Of a stretch of DNA of 33,206 bases, positions 16,292 to 25,380 are shown piece by piece (position 1 is the stretch's first letter; every line of letters starts with the position of its first letter). The DNA lies in the NCBI GenBank assembly GCA_905181965.1, contig CAJIZY010000016.1, forward strand, positions 1-33,206, written 5' to 3'. A program made the position numbers and the translations under genes. The DNA comes from Akkermansiaceae bacterium (lineage in GTDB: Bacteria > Verrucomicrobiota > Verrucomicrobiia > Verrucomicrobiales > Akkermansiaceae). The notes beneath the pieces were generated by a model. That model was not told where the DNA came from. It saw only the letters and a program-made list of their open reading frames with translations, and did not search any database.

Positions 16292-18196
16292 ATGAAAAAA
16301 CTCCTTATTTTGGTTCTCATTCCGGGTTCTTTGTTCGCGGGAACGATCGATTTTAATCGTGACGTGCGCCCCATCCTTTCGGACACCTGCTTCAAATGTC
16401 ACGGGCCGGGCGAAACGAAAGGTGATTTGCGTCTCGACGATCGAGAGGATGCGCTGGATGCCGGAGTTCTTTCTCCAGGAGATGTTGCAAAGAGTGAGAT
16501 CGTCAAGCGTCTCAAGACGGCGGATCTCGATGAGCTCATGCCTCCACCTGAGTCCAACAAAACCCTGAGTCCAAAGCAGATCCAGATTCTCGAAACCTGG
16601 ATTGCGGAAGGCGCGGAATATGACGATCACTGGTCTCTGGTTTCGCCAAAGAGCGATGAGGCAGTGAGCTCGCTCGACAATTTTATCGATAAAAGGATTG
16701 AAGAAGCTGGTCTCAAGCCACAACCGGAAGCCGATCGACGAACCCAAATTCGCCGCGTCACCCTTGATCTTACTGGGTTGCCTCCAACTCCGGAAGAAGT
16801 GGAGCAATTTATCTCTGATAGGTCACCGGAAGCTTACGAAAAATTGGTCGATCGTCTCCTTGCTTCGAAAGCTTACGGTGAGCGAATGGCTTTGGCGTGG
16901 ATGGATGCCGCACGCTATGGCGACTCCAGTGTGATGCATGCCGATGGGCCGCGCTTCATGTGGCCTTGGCGCGATTGGATCATCAAGGCTTACAATAGCA
17001 ACATGCCTTTTGATCAATTCACGATTGAGCAAATCGCTGGCGATCTTCTTCCTGAGGCCACTGTTTCCCAAAAGGTCGCATCGGGGTTCAATCGAAATCA
17101 TGCAACGAGCGATGAGGGAGGCGCATTTGCCGAAGAGTTGCGGGTTGAGTATGTGGCAGATCGCGTTCAAACCACCGCAAATGTCTGGATGGGGCTCACT
17201 ATGGAGTGTGCTCAATGCCACGACCACAAATACGATCCAATTTCTCAAAAAGAATATTACCAATTTTTCGCGTTTTTTAACAACACCACCGATCCGGGAA
17301 TGCAGACCAGAAATGGAAACCAGGCCCCGTTCGTGGAGGTGCCCGATGAGGCGCACCTGAAGCGTCTTGCGGAGTTACACAAACAGGTGACTGCCTCTGA
17401 TCAGAAAATGGAAGACTATCGCGCCACGGTTGCTAAGAGTCCGGAATTTCAAAAGTGGATTACTAAAAAATCAGAGGAAGCGCGTAAGAGCGGGGGCACG
17501 AAGCAACCGGAGGGATTGATTCATTGGTTTCCCATCAATGCTTCCGCAAAAGACTTCCGCGATGAACTCACAGGTTCGGCCGCGGTTGCCGAGAAAGGAA
17601 AATTTGAAGTCTCTGATCGCGAGACGTCTAAGGCTCTCAAGTTGAATGGAGGCACGCAGTTCAAATTCGATACTCCGGTGAACGTAGAATTCAATCTGCC
17701 CTTCAGTATCTCTGGTTGGATTAAGCCGAATGGGAAACCGACTGGTGCCATCCTTTCGAAGATCGATGATAAGGCGAGCTTCCGTGGGTTTGATCTCTGG
17801 ATGGAAGGCGGGAAGATAGGAACGCACATCGTTAATAGTTGGCAGGAAAACGCGCTCAAGGTGGTGACGACTGAGACCCTCAAACCGAATGAATGGCAGC
17901 ATGTCGTTTTGACCTACGACGGAAAACATAAAGCCTCAGGTGTAAAGATCTTCATCGATGGAAGGCTTGCGACGAACGAGGTGCAAGCGGACACCCTCAA
18001 GGGGACGATCAAAACCAGCCAGCCGCTGCGTATCGGAAGTCGTTCGACCAGCGCGAACTGGAAAGGCGAGGTCGACGAGCTTCGCTTGTATAGTCGAGTG
18101 TTGAAGGAAGAAGAACTGGCTGCCGCTGCCTCGGGGGAATTCGATTTCGGATATCCTTGCGGCTCCTGCCAAAGATCGGACCCCTGCCGACAATAA
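16292..18196 (+). CDS. Planctomycete-type cytochrome c (PSCyt1) / DUF1549 / LamG protein, N-terminal part
   Basis: The start is the ATG at 16292, which opens directly into a signal peptide (MKKLLILVLIPGSLFAG); the ATG at 16265 adds nine unlikely residues. PSCyt1 follows with a haem motif CFKCH at residues 33-37 in DVRPILSDTCFKCHGPGE. DUF1549 follows (FIDKRIEEAGL, RRVTLDLTGLPPTPEEV, WMDAARYGDS), with a second CxxCH (CAQCH, Cys306/Cys309) in ECAQCHDHKYDPI. A LamG-like lectin domain (about 410-615, ISGWIKPNG, WQHVVLTYDG, IGSRSTSANW, GEVDELRLYSRVL) ends the frame. The last residues after SGEF are out of frame: the GGGGG at 18133-18137 carries one base too many, and the DUF1553 half continues in the next frame. 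It is exported, probably periplasmic, and typically paired with DUF1501. Confidence 0.9.
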   Translation: MKKLLILVLIPGSLFAGTIDFNRDVRPILSDTCFKCHGPGETKGDLRLDDREDALDAGVLSPGDVAKSEIVKRLKTADLDELMPPPESNKTLSPKQIQILETWIAEGAEYDDHWSLVSPKSDEAVSSLDNFIDKRIEEAGLKPQPEADRRTQIRRVTLDLTGLPPTPEEVEQFISDRSPEAYEKLVDRLLASKAYGERMALAWMDAARYGDSSVMHADGPRFMWPWRDWIIKAYNSNMPFDQFTIEQIAGDLLPEATVSQKVASGFNRNHATSDEGGAFAEELRVEYVADRVQTTANVWMGLTMECAQCHDHKYDPISQKEYYQFFAFFNNTTDPGMQTRNGNQAPFVEVPDEAHLKRLAELHKQVTASDQKMEDYRATVAKSPEFQKWITKKSEEARKSGGTKQPEGLIHWFPINASAKDFRDELTGSAAVAEKGKFEVSDRETSKALKLNGGTQFKFDTPVNVEFNLPFSISGWIKPNGKPTGAILSKIDDKASFRGFDLWMEGGKIGTHIVNSWQENALKVVTTETLKPNEWQHVVLTYDGKHKASGVKIFIDGRLATNEVQADTLKGTIKTSQPLRIGSRSTSANWKGEVDELRLYSRVLKEEELAAAASGEFDFGYPCGSCQRSDPCRQ

Positions 18197-19400
18197 GACC
18201 CTTCTCGCTCGCTACTTGGGAAGTCAGGACAAGGCCTTCAAGGGCTTGGTTGTGGCGAAGGCGAAGCTTGAAAAGCAAATCGCTGATTTAAATCGCAAGC
18301 CAGTGACCTCAATGATCATGCAGGACAATCCTCCCAATAAAATGAGGATGACCTATGTGCTTGATCGCGGTGCTTATGATTCACCTAAAAAGGAAGAAGT
18401 CATTAGGCCTGGGGTTCCTAAAGCTCTCCCCCCTCTGCCAGAGGGCGCGCCTGCAAACCGTCTGGGGCTTGCTCAGTGGCTGACTCAACCTTCGCACCCC
18501 CTTACGGCGAGGGTCGCTGTGAATCGTTACTGGATGATGCTGTTCGGCGAAGGTTTAGTCCGCTCGGTTGGTGACTTTGGCGCCCAAAGCACACCGCCAA
18601 CTCACCCCGGATTACTCGATTGGCTTGCGGTAGACTTTATGGAAAGCGGATGGGACGTGAAGCGCATGCTTAAGCAGCTCGTGACATCGAAAACCTACCG
18701 TAGAAGCTCGAAGATCGAATCGATGCACCGCGAGAAAGATTCCGAAAATGAACTTCTGGCCCATGCTCCCCGATTCCGCCTTCAAGGTGAATTTATCCGT
18801 GATCATGCTCTCGCAGTCAGTGGCTTGTTGAATCCAATGGTTGGCGGCCCCGGCGTAAAGCCTTACCAGCCAGCGAACATCTGGAACGAGGTTAGTCTTA
18901 ATGGTGGACTTCGTTACAAACAGGACGAGGGCGATAAGCTCTATCGGCGCTCGATGTATACGTATTGGAAGCGCAGTTCGCCCATGCCTAATATGTTAAT
19001 TTTCGATTCACCAAGCCGTGAAAAATGTGTCATCCAGCGCCAGCGAACCAACACTCCTTTACAGGCCCTTGTGACTCTCAATGATCCGCAGTTTCTGGAA
19101 GCGGCCCGTGCTTTTGCGGAGCGCTTGCTCAAGTCTGATAAGAGCGAAACTGCGGCCCGAATCGATCTCGCTTATCGCTACGCTACGGCCCGGCTAGCGA
19201 CCGGAAGGGAAGTCGAAATCCTCACTCAGCTTTATCAAAAAAATCTGGCACGTTTCCAATCGGCTCCTGAGACCGCTAAGGAATTCCTCAAAGTGGGAGA
19301 GTCGCCCCGTGACGAATCTTTTGACGCATCTGAGCATGCCGCCTGGATGGTCGTTGCTCAAACTATTATGAACCTCGACGAGTCGCTCACCCGTAACTAG
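18138..19400 (+). CDS. DUF1553 domain, C-terminal part of the PSCyt1/DUF1549 protein
   Basis: This frame continues the upstream gene after a one-base break at the G5 run 18133-18137. With one G removed the join reads [16 protein letters not shown], followed by a helix ([20 protein letters not shown]) and the complete DUF1553 domain. Family blocks include [59 protein letters not shown], and TSKTYRRSS. The stretch [19 protein letters not shown] and the end ARAFAERLL are also present. Gene callers would start it at TTG 18216, but that is probably not a real start. DUF1553 is always found with DUF1549 and has no established activity. A 13-base direct repeat spans its stop codon. The DUF1501 gene follows after 23 bases, so the two are in one operon. 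Confidence 0.88.
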   Translation, partial: NSISDILAAPAKDRTPADNKTLLARYLGSQDKAFKGLVVAKAKLEKQIADLNRKPVTSMIMQDNPPNKMRMTYVLDRGAYDSPKKEEVIRPGVPKALPPLPEGAPANRLGLAQWLTQPSHPLTARVAVNRYWMMLFGEGLVRSVGDFGAQSTPPTHPGLLDWLAVDFMESGWDVKRMLKQLVTSKTYRRSSKIESMHREKDSENELLAHAPRFRLQGEFIRDHALAVSGLLNPMVGGPGVKPYQPANIWNEVSLNGGLRYKQDEGDKLYRRSMYTYWKRSSPMPNMLIFDSPSREKCVIQRQRTNTPLQALVTLNDPQFLEAARAFAERLLKSDKSETAARIDLAYRYATARLATGREVEILTQLYQKNLARFQSAPETAKEFLKVGESPRDESFDASEHAAWMVVAQTIMNLDESLTRN

Positions 19401-19411
19401 TCGCTCACCCG
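19381..19411. repeat. Direct repeat across the DUF1553 stop codon
   Basis: The 13-mer AGTCGCTCACCCG occurs at 19381-19393 and again at 19399-19411, an 18-base period that spans the TAG stop at 19398-19400. It looks like a small tandem duplication. The first copy encodes the protein's last Ser-Leu-Thr-Arg. Confidence 0.7.
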
Positions 19412-19423
19412 AATTATAAAGCT

Positions 19424-20884
19424 ATGCAACCTTTCAATCCTCTCCTTGAAACCCGCCGCCAGTTTCTTCTTCGCACGGGAAATGGGATCGGCGCGGCAGC
19501 TCTGAGCACTATGTTGAATCCGTCGCTGATCGGCTCAGCGATGGGCGAGGGGATGCAGCAATATGGTGGCTTGCCTAGTATCCCTCATTTTCCCGGGAAG
19601 GCGAAGCGTGTCATTTATATGTTCATGGCTGGAGGGCCAAGTCATATTGATCTCTTCGATTACAAGCCCATCCAGCGGAAGCTACACGGCACGGAGCTCC
19701 CTGATTCGGTGCGCCAAGATCAGCGCCTTACTGGGATGTCGAGCGGGCAGAAATCCTTTCCCTGTGTCGCTCCCATGTTCGAGTTCGGGCAGTATGGCGA
19801 ACATCAAACTTGGGTGAACAAGGATCTTCTGCCACACACTGCGGGGGTCGTTGATAAGATCACCATCGTGAAGTCGCTTCATACTGAAGCGGTGAATCAC
19901 GATCCTGCCATCACTTTTATCAACACCGGAGCTCAGCAACAGGGGAAGCCTTCGATGGGCGCTTGGTTGAGTTACGGAATGGGCTCGGTAAATGAAAACA
20001 TGCCCGGTTATGTTGTAATGATATCGCGTGGTCGCGGCCAGCTTCAGGCCCTTTACGACCGTCTTTGGGGAAGTGGGTTTCTCCCCGCTAAACACCAAGG
20101 CGTGAAGCTTCGCAGTGCGGGGGAACCAGTTTTATACCTCAAGAACCCAAAGGGTTTCGATCGTGAAGCCCGCCGTGGCCAGCTCGATAGTCTCGAGCAA
20201 CTCAATGAGTTGAATTACGATAAGTTTGCGGACCCAGAAATTCAGGCTCGGATCTCGCAATATGAACTAGCCTTTCGCATGCAGTCCGAAGTGCCCGGTC
20301 TCATGGATATTGAAGGTGAACCCGATCACGTGAAGGAGCTTTACGGTCCTCAAACTGATAAGCCTGGGAGCTTTGCGCGGAATTGCCTTTTGGCTCGTCG
20401 AATGGCTGAAAAAGGTGTTCGGTATATTCAACTTTTCCACCGTGGCTGGGATCAGCATGGTGCTCTGCCATCGAAGATCCGTCAGCAATGCGAGGACATC
20501 GACCAACCGGCTGCCGCTCTGCTCAAAGATCTTGATCAGCGAGGGATGCTCGAAGATACCCTCGTCGTCTTCGGAGGTGAGTTTGGTCGAACCATCTATT
20601 CGCAAGGCAAGCTCACCAAAGATAACCATGGCCGTGATCACCATGGGCGGTGCTTCTCAATGTGGATGGCTGGCGCCGGAGTAAAACGCGGTTTCGAATA
20701 CGGTAAGACTGATGATCATAGCTACAACATCGTCGAAAACCCCGTCCACATTCGTGACATGAATGCCACGATTCTGCACCAGTTGGGCATCGATCACAAC
20801 AAGCTCACCTTTAAGTATCAAGGGCTGGACCAACGCCTTACGGGAGTAGAAGAGGCGCACGTTGTTAAAGATATCTTGGCCTAG
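19424..20884 (+). CDS. DUF1501 protein (alkaline-phosphatase/sulfatase fold), Tat-type signal
   Basis: A 486-residue member of the DUF1501 family. The N-terminus [19 protein letters not shown] carries Arg11-Arg12 followed by a hydrophobic stretch, a twin-arginine-type export signal. Family features include [20 protein letters not shown] near the N-terminus, the central [12 protein letters not shown], and [24 protein letters not shown] and [20 protein letters not shown] supply Asp/His/Glu metal-ligand candidates in the alkaline-phosphatase-like fold. DUF1501 proteins are almost always encoded beside PSCyt1/DUF1549/DUF1553 proteins in Planctomycetes and Verrucomicrobia, as here with a 23-base gap. 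The enzymatic role is not established. The sulfatase gene 73 bases downstream suggests, by context only, a part in sulfated polysaccharide use. Confidence 0.93.
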   Translation: MQPFNPLLETRRQFLLRTGNGIGAAALSTMLNPSLIGSAMGEGMQQYGGLPSIPHFPGKAKRVIYMFMAGGPSHIDLFDYKPIQRKLHGTELPDSVRQDQRLTGMSSGQKSFPCVAPMFEFGQYGEHQTWVNKDLLPHTAGVVDKITIVKSLHTEAVNHDPAITFINTGAQQQGKPSMGAWLSYGMGSVNENMPGYVVMISRGRGQLQALYDRLWGSGFLPAKHQGVKLRSAGEPVLYLKNPKGFDREARRGQLDSLEQLNELNYDKFADPEIQARISQYELAFRMQSEVPGLMDIEGEPDHVKELYGPQTDKPGSFARNCLLARRMAEKGVRYIQLFHRGWDQHGALPSKIRQQCEDIDQPAAALLKDLDQRGMLEDTLVVFGGEFGRTIYSQGKLTKDNHGRDHHGRCFSMWMAGAGVKRGFEYGKTDDHSYNIVENPVHIRDMNATILHQLGIDHNKLTFKYQGLDQRLTGVEEAHVVKDILA

Positions 20885-20957
20885 GAAGCTAAAAATAAGA
20901 ACGGCCCAATCGACTCTCGGGGGTTGACCGGAGGGGCGAGGATCGCAAGTCTTAGGC

Positions 20958-22436
20958 ATGCGCATTCTACTTTCGTTGATTTTAATTTTACCGGCTTTTA
21001 GTGCCGAGCGTCTAAACGTCATCCTATTCGTAACCGATGATCAGTCGCCGGTAGCAGGCTGTTACGGAAATTCTGTGATTAAAACGCCTCACTTAGATGC
21101 CCTGGCTAAGGAAGGGACCATGTTTACGCAGGCCTTTGCCACAACGGCCTCTTGTTCGGCTTCTCGTTCGGTGATTCTTTCGGGTCTACACAACCACTTT
21201 AATGGGCAATATGGCCACACTCATCACTTTCATAAGTTTGAGTCTTTTCCGGCAATGCGGGCCTTCGCGCTTCCTCAGCTGATGGCGCAGGCTGGTTATC
21301 GCACGGCGCAGATTGGTAAACTTCACGTGGCACCCGAATCGGTTTTCCATTTTGATCAATACCTGAAAGGAAACCCCCGGAACGCGGTCCAAATGGCGGA
21401 AGTTTGTGAGCATGTTTTCGAGGACGAAAGCGGGAAGCCTTTCTTTTTGTATTTCGCGACCTCGGATCCACATCGCGGCGGAGGCCAAGACAAGACGTTC
21501 CCGGGAAAGCATAAGCCGGATCGGTTTGGGAATCTTCCCAAAAAGAAGGCTTACCCAGGGGTGGAAGAGGTGTTCTATGATCCGGCAAAAGTGATTGTGC
21601 CGGGCTTCCTCCCCGACACCCCGGAGTCGCGTGCTGAAATTGCTAATTATTACCAATCGTGTTCACGAATCGATCAAGGGCTAGGTCGTTTGGTGGAGCT
21701 CCTCAAAAAGAATGGGAAATGGGAAAATCCCACAATTATTTATACAGCAGATCATGGGATGGCGTTTCCCGGGGCAAAAACGACGGTCTATGAAGCGGGG
21801 CTACGAGTGCCGTTTGTGGTTCGTCATCCTGGAGCGGCAAAAAAGGGGAGGACCAATGAAGCGATGTTGTCGCACACGGATCTTACCCCGACAATTCTAG
21901 ACCTCGCAGGTGCTTTAAATAAGAAAAAGACAGCGCCGGCCAAGCCGCTTCCCTTCGATAAAGTTGGGGTTGGCGAAAACTCCGGTAAGCGACCTGTTAA
22001 ATATCACGGTCGTTCGTGGCTGCCAATTCTTGAAGAAACCAAGCCAGAGGGGTGGGATGAAATTTCGGCCTCACACACATTTCATGAAATCCAGATGTAT
22101 TATCCGATGCGTGTCATTCGTGATCGTAAGTATAAATTGATTTGGAACATCGCCCATCGTCAGCCTTATCCTTTTGCATCGGACCTTTGGGTCGCCGCAA
22201 CCTGGCAGGCTCAGTGGTCGAAAGGTAAGGAGGCCGACTATGGTGGGCGAACCGTGGACTCTTATATTAACCGCCCCGAGTTTGAGTTTTTCGATATCAT
22301 TTCCGATCCCAACGAAAGTCGCAATCTAGCGAATGATCCGGTTCATGCGGATGCTTTAGCCAGTTACAAAGACCGCCTCAAAACCGAGCAGAGACGGACG
22401 GGTGATCCTTGGATTATGAAGTGGGAATACGAGTAA
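20958..22436 (+). CDS. Exported formylglycine sulfatase (heparan N-sulfatase-like subfamily)
   Basis: A 492-residue sulfatase with a signal peptide (residues 1-16, cleaving after FSA). The metal-binding NVILFVTDDQSP (Asp27, Asp28) is followed by the formylglycine motif CSASR (Cys66 to Arg70) in ATTASCSASRSVILSGLHNH. This needs conversion by an anaerobic or FGE-type maturase not seen in the window. HNHFNGQYGHTH downstream, with TADHGMAFPGAKTTVYEAG, matches the family related to N-sulfoglucosamine sulfohydrolase (SulfAtlas S1_8-like), an assignment made by eye. The C-terminal EFEFFDIISDPNESRNL is the usual sulfatase end. It lies 73 bases after DUF1501, possibly in the same transcript. The substrate is unknown, though glycosaminoglycan-like or algal sulfated sugars are plausible. 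Confidence 0.93.
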   Translation: MRILLSLILILPAFSAERLNVILFVTDDQSPVAGCYGNSVIKTPHLDALAKEGTMFTQAFATTASCSASRSVILSGLHNHFNGQYGHTHHFHKFESFPAMRAFALPQLMAQAGYRTAQIGKLHVAPESVFHFDQYLKGNPRNAVQMAEVCEHVFEDESGKPFFLYFATSDPHRGGGQDKTFPGKHKPDRFGNLPKKKAYPGVEEVFYDPAKVIVPGFLPDTPESRAEIANYYQSCSRIDQGLGRLVELLKKNGKWENPTIIYTADHGMAFPGAKTTVYEAGLRVPFVVRHPGAAKKGRTNEAMLSHTDLTPTILDLAGALNKKKTAPAKPLPFDKVGVGENSGKRPVKYHGRSWLPILEETKPEGWDEISASHTFHEIQMYYPMRVIRDRKYKLIWNIAHRQPYPFASDLWVAATWQAQWSKGKEADYGGRTVDSYINRPEFEFFDIISDPNESRNLANDPVHADALASYKDRLKTEQRRTGDPWIMKWEYE

Positions 22437-22470
22437 TAATGGTGAACGACTCAGGGCTAGGTGTATCGAG

Positions 22471-22495
22471 AATCTATGAATTTCATTCATAGATT
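22471..22495. repeat. Perfect AT-rich palindrome upstream of the porin gene
   Basis: AATCTATGAAT at 22471-22481 and its exact reverse complement at 22485-22495 surround a 3-base centre (TTC). There is no T-run after it, so it is a poor terminator. It lies about 145-170 bases before the predicted transcription start of the porin gene, a typical distance for an enhancer-binding site. Confidence 0.65.
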
Positions 22496-22613
22496 TGATG
22501 TATATGTTTATTAATAAGACATCTTAATTTATTTGTGAGTTCAATGACGGCTCTTTAGATTTGTCCGCGAAAAGCCTCACGACACTGACACCCCTTGTGA
22601 GATTCTGAAAAAG

Positions 22614-22629
22614 TTGGCACAAAAAACGC
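22614..22629 (+). promoter_or_regulatory. Candidate sigma-54 promoter for the porin gene
   Basis: TTGGCAC with GC ten bases after the GG (GG at 22616-22617, GC at 22628-22629) satisfies the invariant GG-N10-GC spacing of sigma-54 promoters. The -24 half is ideal; the -12 half (ACGC) is imperfect. The leader to the ATG at 22706 would be about 65 bases. Confidence 0.35.
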
Positions 22630-22705
22630 TCAACTAAGACAGAGTCAAACGCCTCGATTGCTCAAGGTCGTTGAAAGGCTTTATAAAACCAAAAAAGTGA
22701 AACTA

Positions 22706-23515
22706 ATGAAAAGACATACTCAAGCAACCTTTGGAATCCTCGGCTTAGCACTTGTTGCTGGTGCCTCTCACGCATCTGCCGATGTTGAGTCCCTTATTGG
22801 GAGTGAAGTTTCCGGAGAAATTTCAGCCGGCTGGGATAGCCGTTACTTCTACCGAGGCCTTTGGTTCGGTGACGAGACCACTTGGACTAACGCTTCGTTC
22901 TCGAAGGAACTTGCTTCAAACTTAACAGGTAGTGTGAACTTGTTCTACACGGACGTAATGGACGACGCACTCTCATACTCAGAGGGGAATCTCGGTGCAG
23001 CGCTCTCGTACGACTTAGGATGCGGCACCTTGGACCTTGGGTTCGTTCACTTCCGCTTTTATGATGGTTTTGCCGGAACTGCCCGAGGTGGGGTTCGTGG
23101 AACTGGTATCGCGGGGAATGACGAGGCGAACGAGCTTAATCTGACCTACTCCCAGGACATTCTCGGGGGTTTCTCAGGTCACGTTACGGTTGCTCGTGAC
23201 CTGACAATTGATGGAACCTATGGCGAGCTTGGAGTGAGTAAGAGCTGGGAGCTTAGTGAGAACGTCGGACTCGATTTCTCCCTGACAGCTGGTTACAGCT
23301 TGGATAGCTACTACACCTTCGATGGTGACGAGTCTGATGATTGGACCCACACACAGATTAGCTTGGCACTTCCAATGACCTTAAGTGAGACTGCAAGTTT
23401 AACTCCTTACATCTCAGCTAACATTTCCAAGGATGCTCGCGACACGACCAACTCAGGTGCTGATCGCGGCGACACGGAGGTCTACTACGGGGCTTCTCTT
23501 GCAATTAGCTTCTAG
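22706..23515 (+). CDS. TorF-like outer-membrane beta-barrel porin
   Basis: The start is the ATG at 22706 (MKRHTQATFG), which opens into a signal peptide cleaved near ASA at about residue 26; an upstream TTG would prepend 16 unlikely residues. The mature 240-odd residues alternate polar and hydrophobic amino acids, as in beta-strands. They include the family-like DSRYFYRGLWFG, and the protein ends in Phe (ASLAISF), the usual outer-membrane sorting signal. It resembles the TorF family of putative porins (TIGR02001-like), whose transported solute is unknown. A palindrome and a possible sigma-54 promoter lie upstream, and a strong terminator lies downstream, so it is probably monocistronic. Sulfatase genes flank it. 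Confidence 0.8.
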   Translation: MKRHTQATFGILGLALVAGASHASADVESLIGSEVSGEISAGWDSRYFYRGLWFGDETTWTNASFSKELASNLTGSVNLFYTDVMDDALSYSEGNLGAALSYDLGCGTLDLGFVHFRFYDGFAGTARGGVRGTGIAGNDEANELNLTYSQDILGGFSGHVTVARDLTIDGTYGELGVSKSWELSENVGLDFSLTAGYSLDSYYTFDGDESDDWTHTQISLALPMTLSETASLTPYISANISKDARDTTNSGADRGDTEVYYGASLAISF

Positions 23516-23550
23516 AATTTAGGATTTTAATCCTGAGCTCAATAACATTG

Positions 23551-23585
23551 CCGCATCTTGCCTCAGGGCAGGATGCGGTTTTTTT
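23551..23585 (+). terminator. Rho-independent terminator after the porin gene
   Basis: CCGCATCTTGCC and GGCAGGATGCGG form a 12-base stem (one G-T wobble) with loop TCAG, followed by a T7 tract ending at 23585. The T tract overlaps the stop codon (23584-23586) of the convergent sulfatase gene. Confidence 0.92.
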
Positions 23586-25296
23586 ACTCCGGATAGCTGG
23601 CCTCCTTAAACCCTTGGTGGGTTTTAATGTTACGTTTGCCCGCCTTGAGTTCTAGTTCACGGCGCTTGAGGAACTCACGAGAGATCATCTGTGCCTTTTG
23701 GCGATCCTTGAGGTCGTAGTCCCAAAATTCCTGAACCACTTTTTCCGCAGCCGGGTAATGTGAGCCGTCATCGCCGACCCGTTTCCTGGTCTCGGCCAGC
23801 TGTCTCTTGAGATCAGCGACAAGTTCGGTGTGATTAGAGTCATCGTAAAGGTTGATGGTCTCGTGCGGGTCCGTCGTTAGGTCATAGAGTTCCCAGCCGG
23901 GAGGGGTTTGATAACCCCCATCATAGTTGCAGCCATAAAAGTAGATTAGCTTGTGCGTCTTGGTGCGAATCCCAACGTGCGCCGGATTGTCGTGGTGAAC
24001 CATGTGCATCCAGTAGCGATAGTAAGCAGTTTGCTTCCAACCCTTGGGTTCCTTGCCAGTTTCAAGGTGATTTTTGAACGATTTCCCCTGCATTGAAGAA
24101 GGGATTTTGAGACCTGCCATGTCGAGCATGGTGGGTCCAAAGTCGACATTCTCGACGCAGCTATCAATTACGGTGCCAGGCTTGACCGACTTGGGGTAGC
24201 GGACAAGGAGAGGCATTCGCTGGGATTCCTCATACATCCAGCGCTTATCCTGGAAATCGTGCTCGCCAAGCATGAACCCTTGGTCTCCGGTATAGATGAT
24301 GATGGTGTTGTCCATCTGACCTGATTGTTCAAGGTGCTTGAAAAGGCGAGCGAGGTTATCATCGATGCCTCGTACGCAACGGAGGAATTTTTTAAGATAG
24401 GCGTTGTAAGCAAGGCGGGTATTTTCCTCTTCGGTGTAATTTTTCGGGTCGAAAGTTTTGGGAAATTCTGCGGGGAAGCGGGGAGGAAGATCGACAAGGT
24501 AGTTGCGTCTGGGATTACGCGAACCGTTCGAAGTGCCAATGTGCGGAATGAGCTCATCGCGATGTCCTCGGGTGGCAATCGAGCCCCATTTTGGGTGGCG
24601 TTTCCAGAGGGTTTTTGGCTCGGGGACCTTAACGTTTTTCAAAAACCCTTCATAGCGTGGTGCGTTTTCAAAGTAATCGTGCGGAGCTTTGTAGTGATGC
24701 ATCAGGAAGAAGGGCTTCTCTTGATCCCATCCCTCTTTTAACCAGTCGAGAGTGAGATTTGTAATGACATCGGTGGAGTGTTCTCCCTCAAACTTGATCG
24801 TATTTTTCTTCCATGCCTTGTCTCCACGAATACGGAACTCAGGGTTGAAGTAAGATCCTTGTCCGGCCAAGACCGAATAGTAATCGAAATCGGCAGGTTC
24901 GTCCTTGAGGTGCCATTTGCCAATCATGGCGGTGTGGTATCCCGCTTTGCCAAACTCGATGGCAAGGGTTTGCTTGCCCGGAGGGACGCGACCGGCAAGG
25001 TCGAATGCATTGTTATTATGATTATATTGTCCGGTAAGAACGCAGGCCCGCGAGGGAGAGCAGATGGCATTGGTGCAAAAGGCATTTTTAAAAAGGGCCC
25101 CTTCTTCGGCGAGCCGGTCGATGGTTGGAGTTGGCGCGATTTGGGCGAGCCGACTCCCATAAGCCGATATTCCATGGGCCGCGTGATCGTCCGACATAAT
25201 GAAGAGAATGTTGGGCCGGGAGTCATGGCTGCCGTGGTGATCGGCAAAGGAAAGGGCAGGCAAGAGGGTAAGGAGTACGAAAAACTTAGAGGTCAT
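23584..25296 (-). CDS. Exported formylglycine sulfatase (iduronate-2-sulfatase/GlcNAc-6-sulfatase-like)
   Basis: The ATG at 25296 (MTSKFFVLLTLLPALSFA) begins a signal peptide; a further upstream start at 25332 is not preferred. The 570-residue protein has RPNILFIMSDDHAAH near residues 27-41 (metal-binding Asp36, Asp37) and the canonical formylglycine motif CSPSR (Cys79-Arg83) in AICSPSRACVLTGQYNHN. Further sulfatase blocks are GKWHLKDEP, KPFFLMHHYKAPHDY, NTIIIYTGDQGFMLGEH and ESQRMPLLVRYP. The C-terminal WELYDLTTDPHETINLYD is typical of these enzymes. It resembles the iduronate-2-sulfatase/N-acetylglucosamine-6-sulfatase subfamilies by eye. The natural substrate is unknown. It is convergent with the porin gene and divergent from the gene at 25381. 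Confidence 0.93.
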   Translation of the reverse strand: MTSKFFVLLTLLPALSFADHHGSHDSRPNILFIMSDDHAAHGISAYGSRLAQIAPTPTIDRLAEEGALFKNAFCTNAICSPSRACVLTGQYNHNNNAFDLAGRVPPGKQTLAIEFGKAGYHTAMIGKWHLKDEPADFDYYSVLAGQGSYFNPEFRIRGDKAWKKNTIKFEGEHSTDVITNLTLDWLKEGWDQEKPFFLMHHYKAPHDYFENAPRYEGFLKNVKVPEPKTLWKRHPKWGSIATRGHRDELIPHIGTSNGSRNPRRNYLVDLPPRFPAEFPKTFDPKNYTEEENTRLAYNAYLKKFLRCVRGIDDNLARLFKHLEQSGQMDNTIIIYTGDQGFMLGEHDFQDKRWMYEESQRMPLLVRYPKSVKPGTVIDSCVENVDFGPTMLDMAGLKIPSSMQGKSFKNHLETGKEPKGWKQTAYYRYWMHMVHHDNPAHVGIRTKTHKLIYFYGCNYDGGYQTPPGWELYDLTTDPHETINLYDDSNHTELVADLKRQLAETRKRVGDDGSHYPAAEKVVQEFWDYDLKDRQKAQMISREFLKRRELELKAGKRNIKTHQGFKEASYPE

Positions 25297-25380
25297 TTTT
25301 GGTAGGGTTAAGGGAACATTCTGCTGGAGCAACGAGAAAAGTATATTGAGTGGGAGTAAGGGGTCGCTATTCTCGCGAGC

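Noticed and set aside
16286..16807. 173-codon leftward open frame opposite the PSCyt1 gene
   Set aside because: It overlaps the haem motif and the DUF1549 domain, which are clearly coding on the plus strand. The antisense product looks random.
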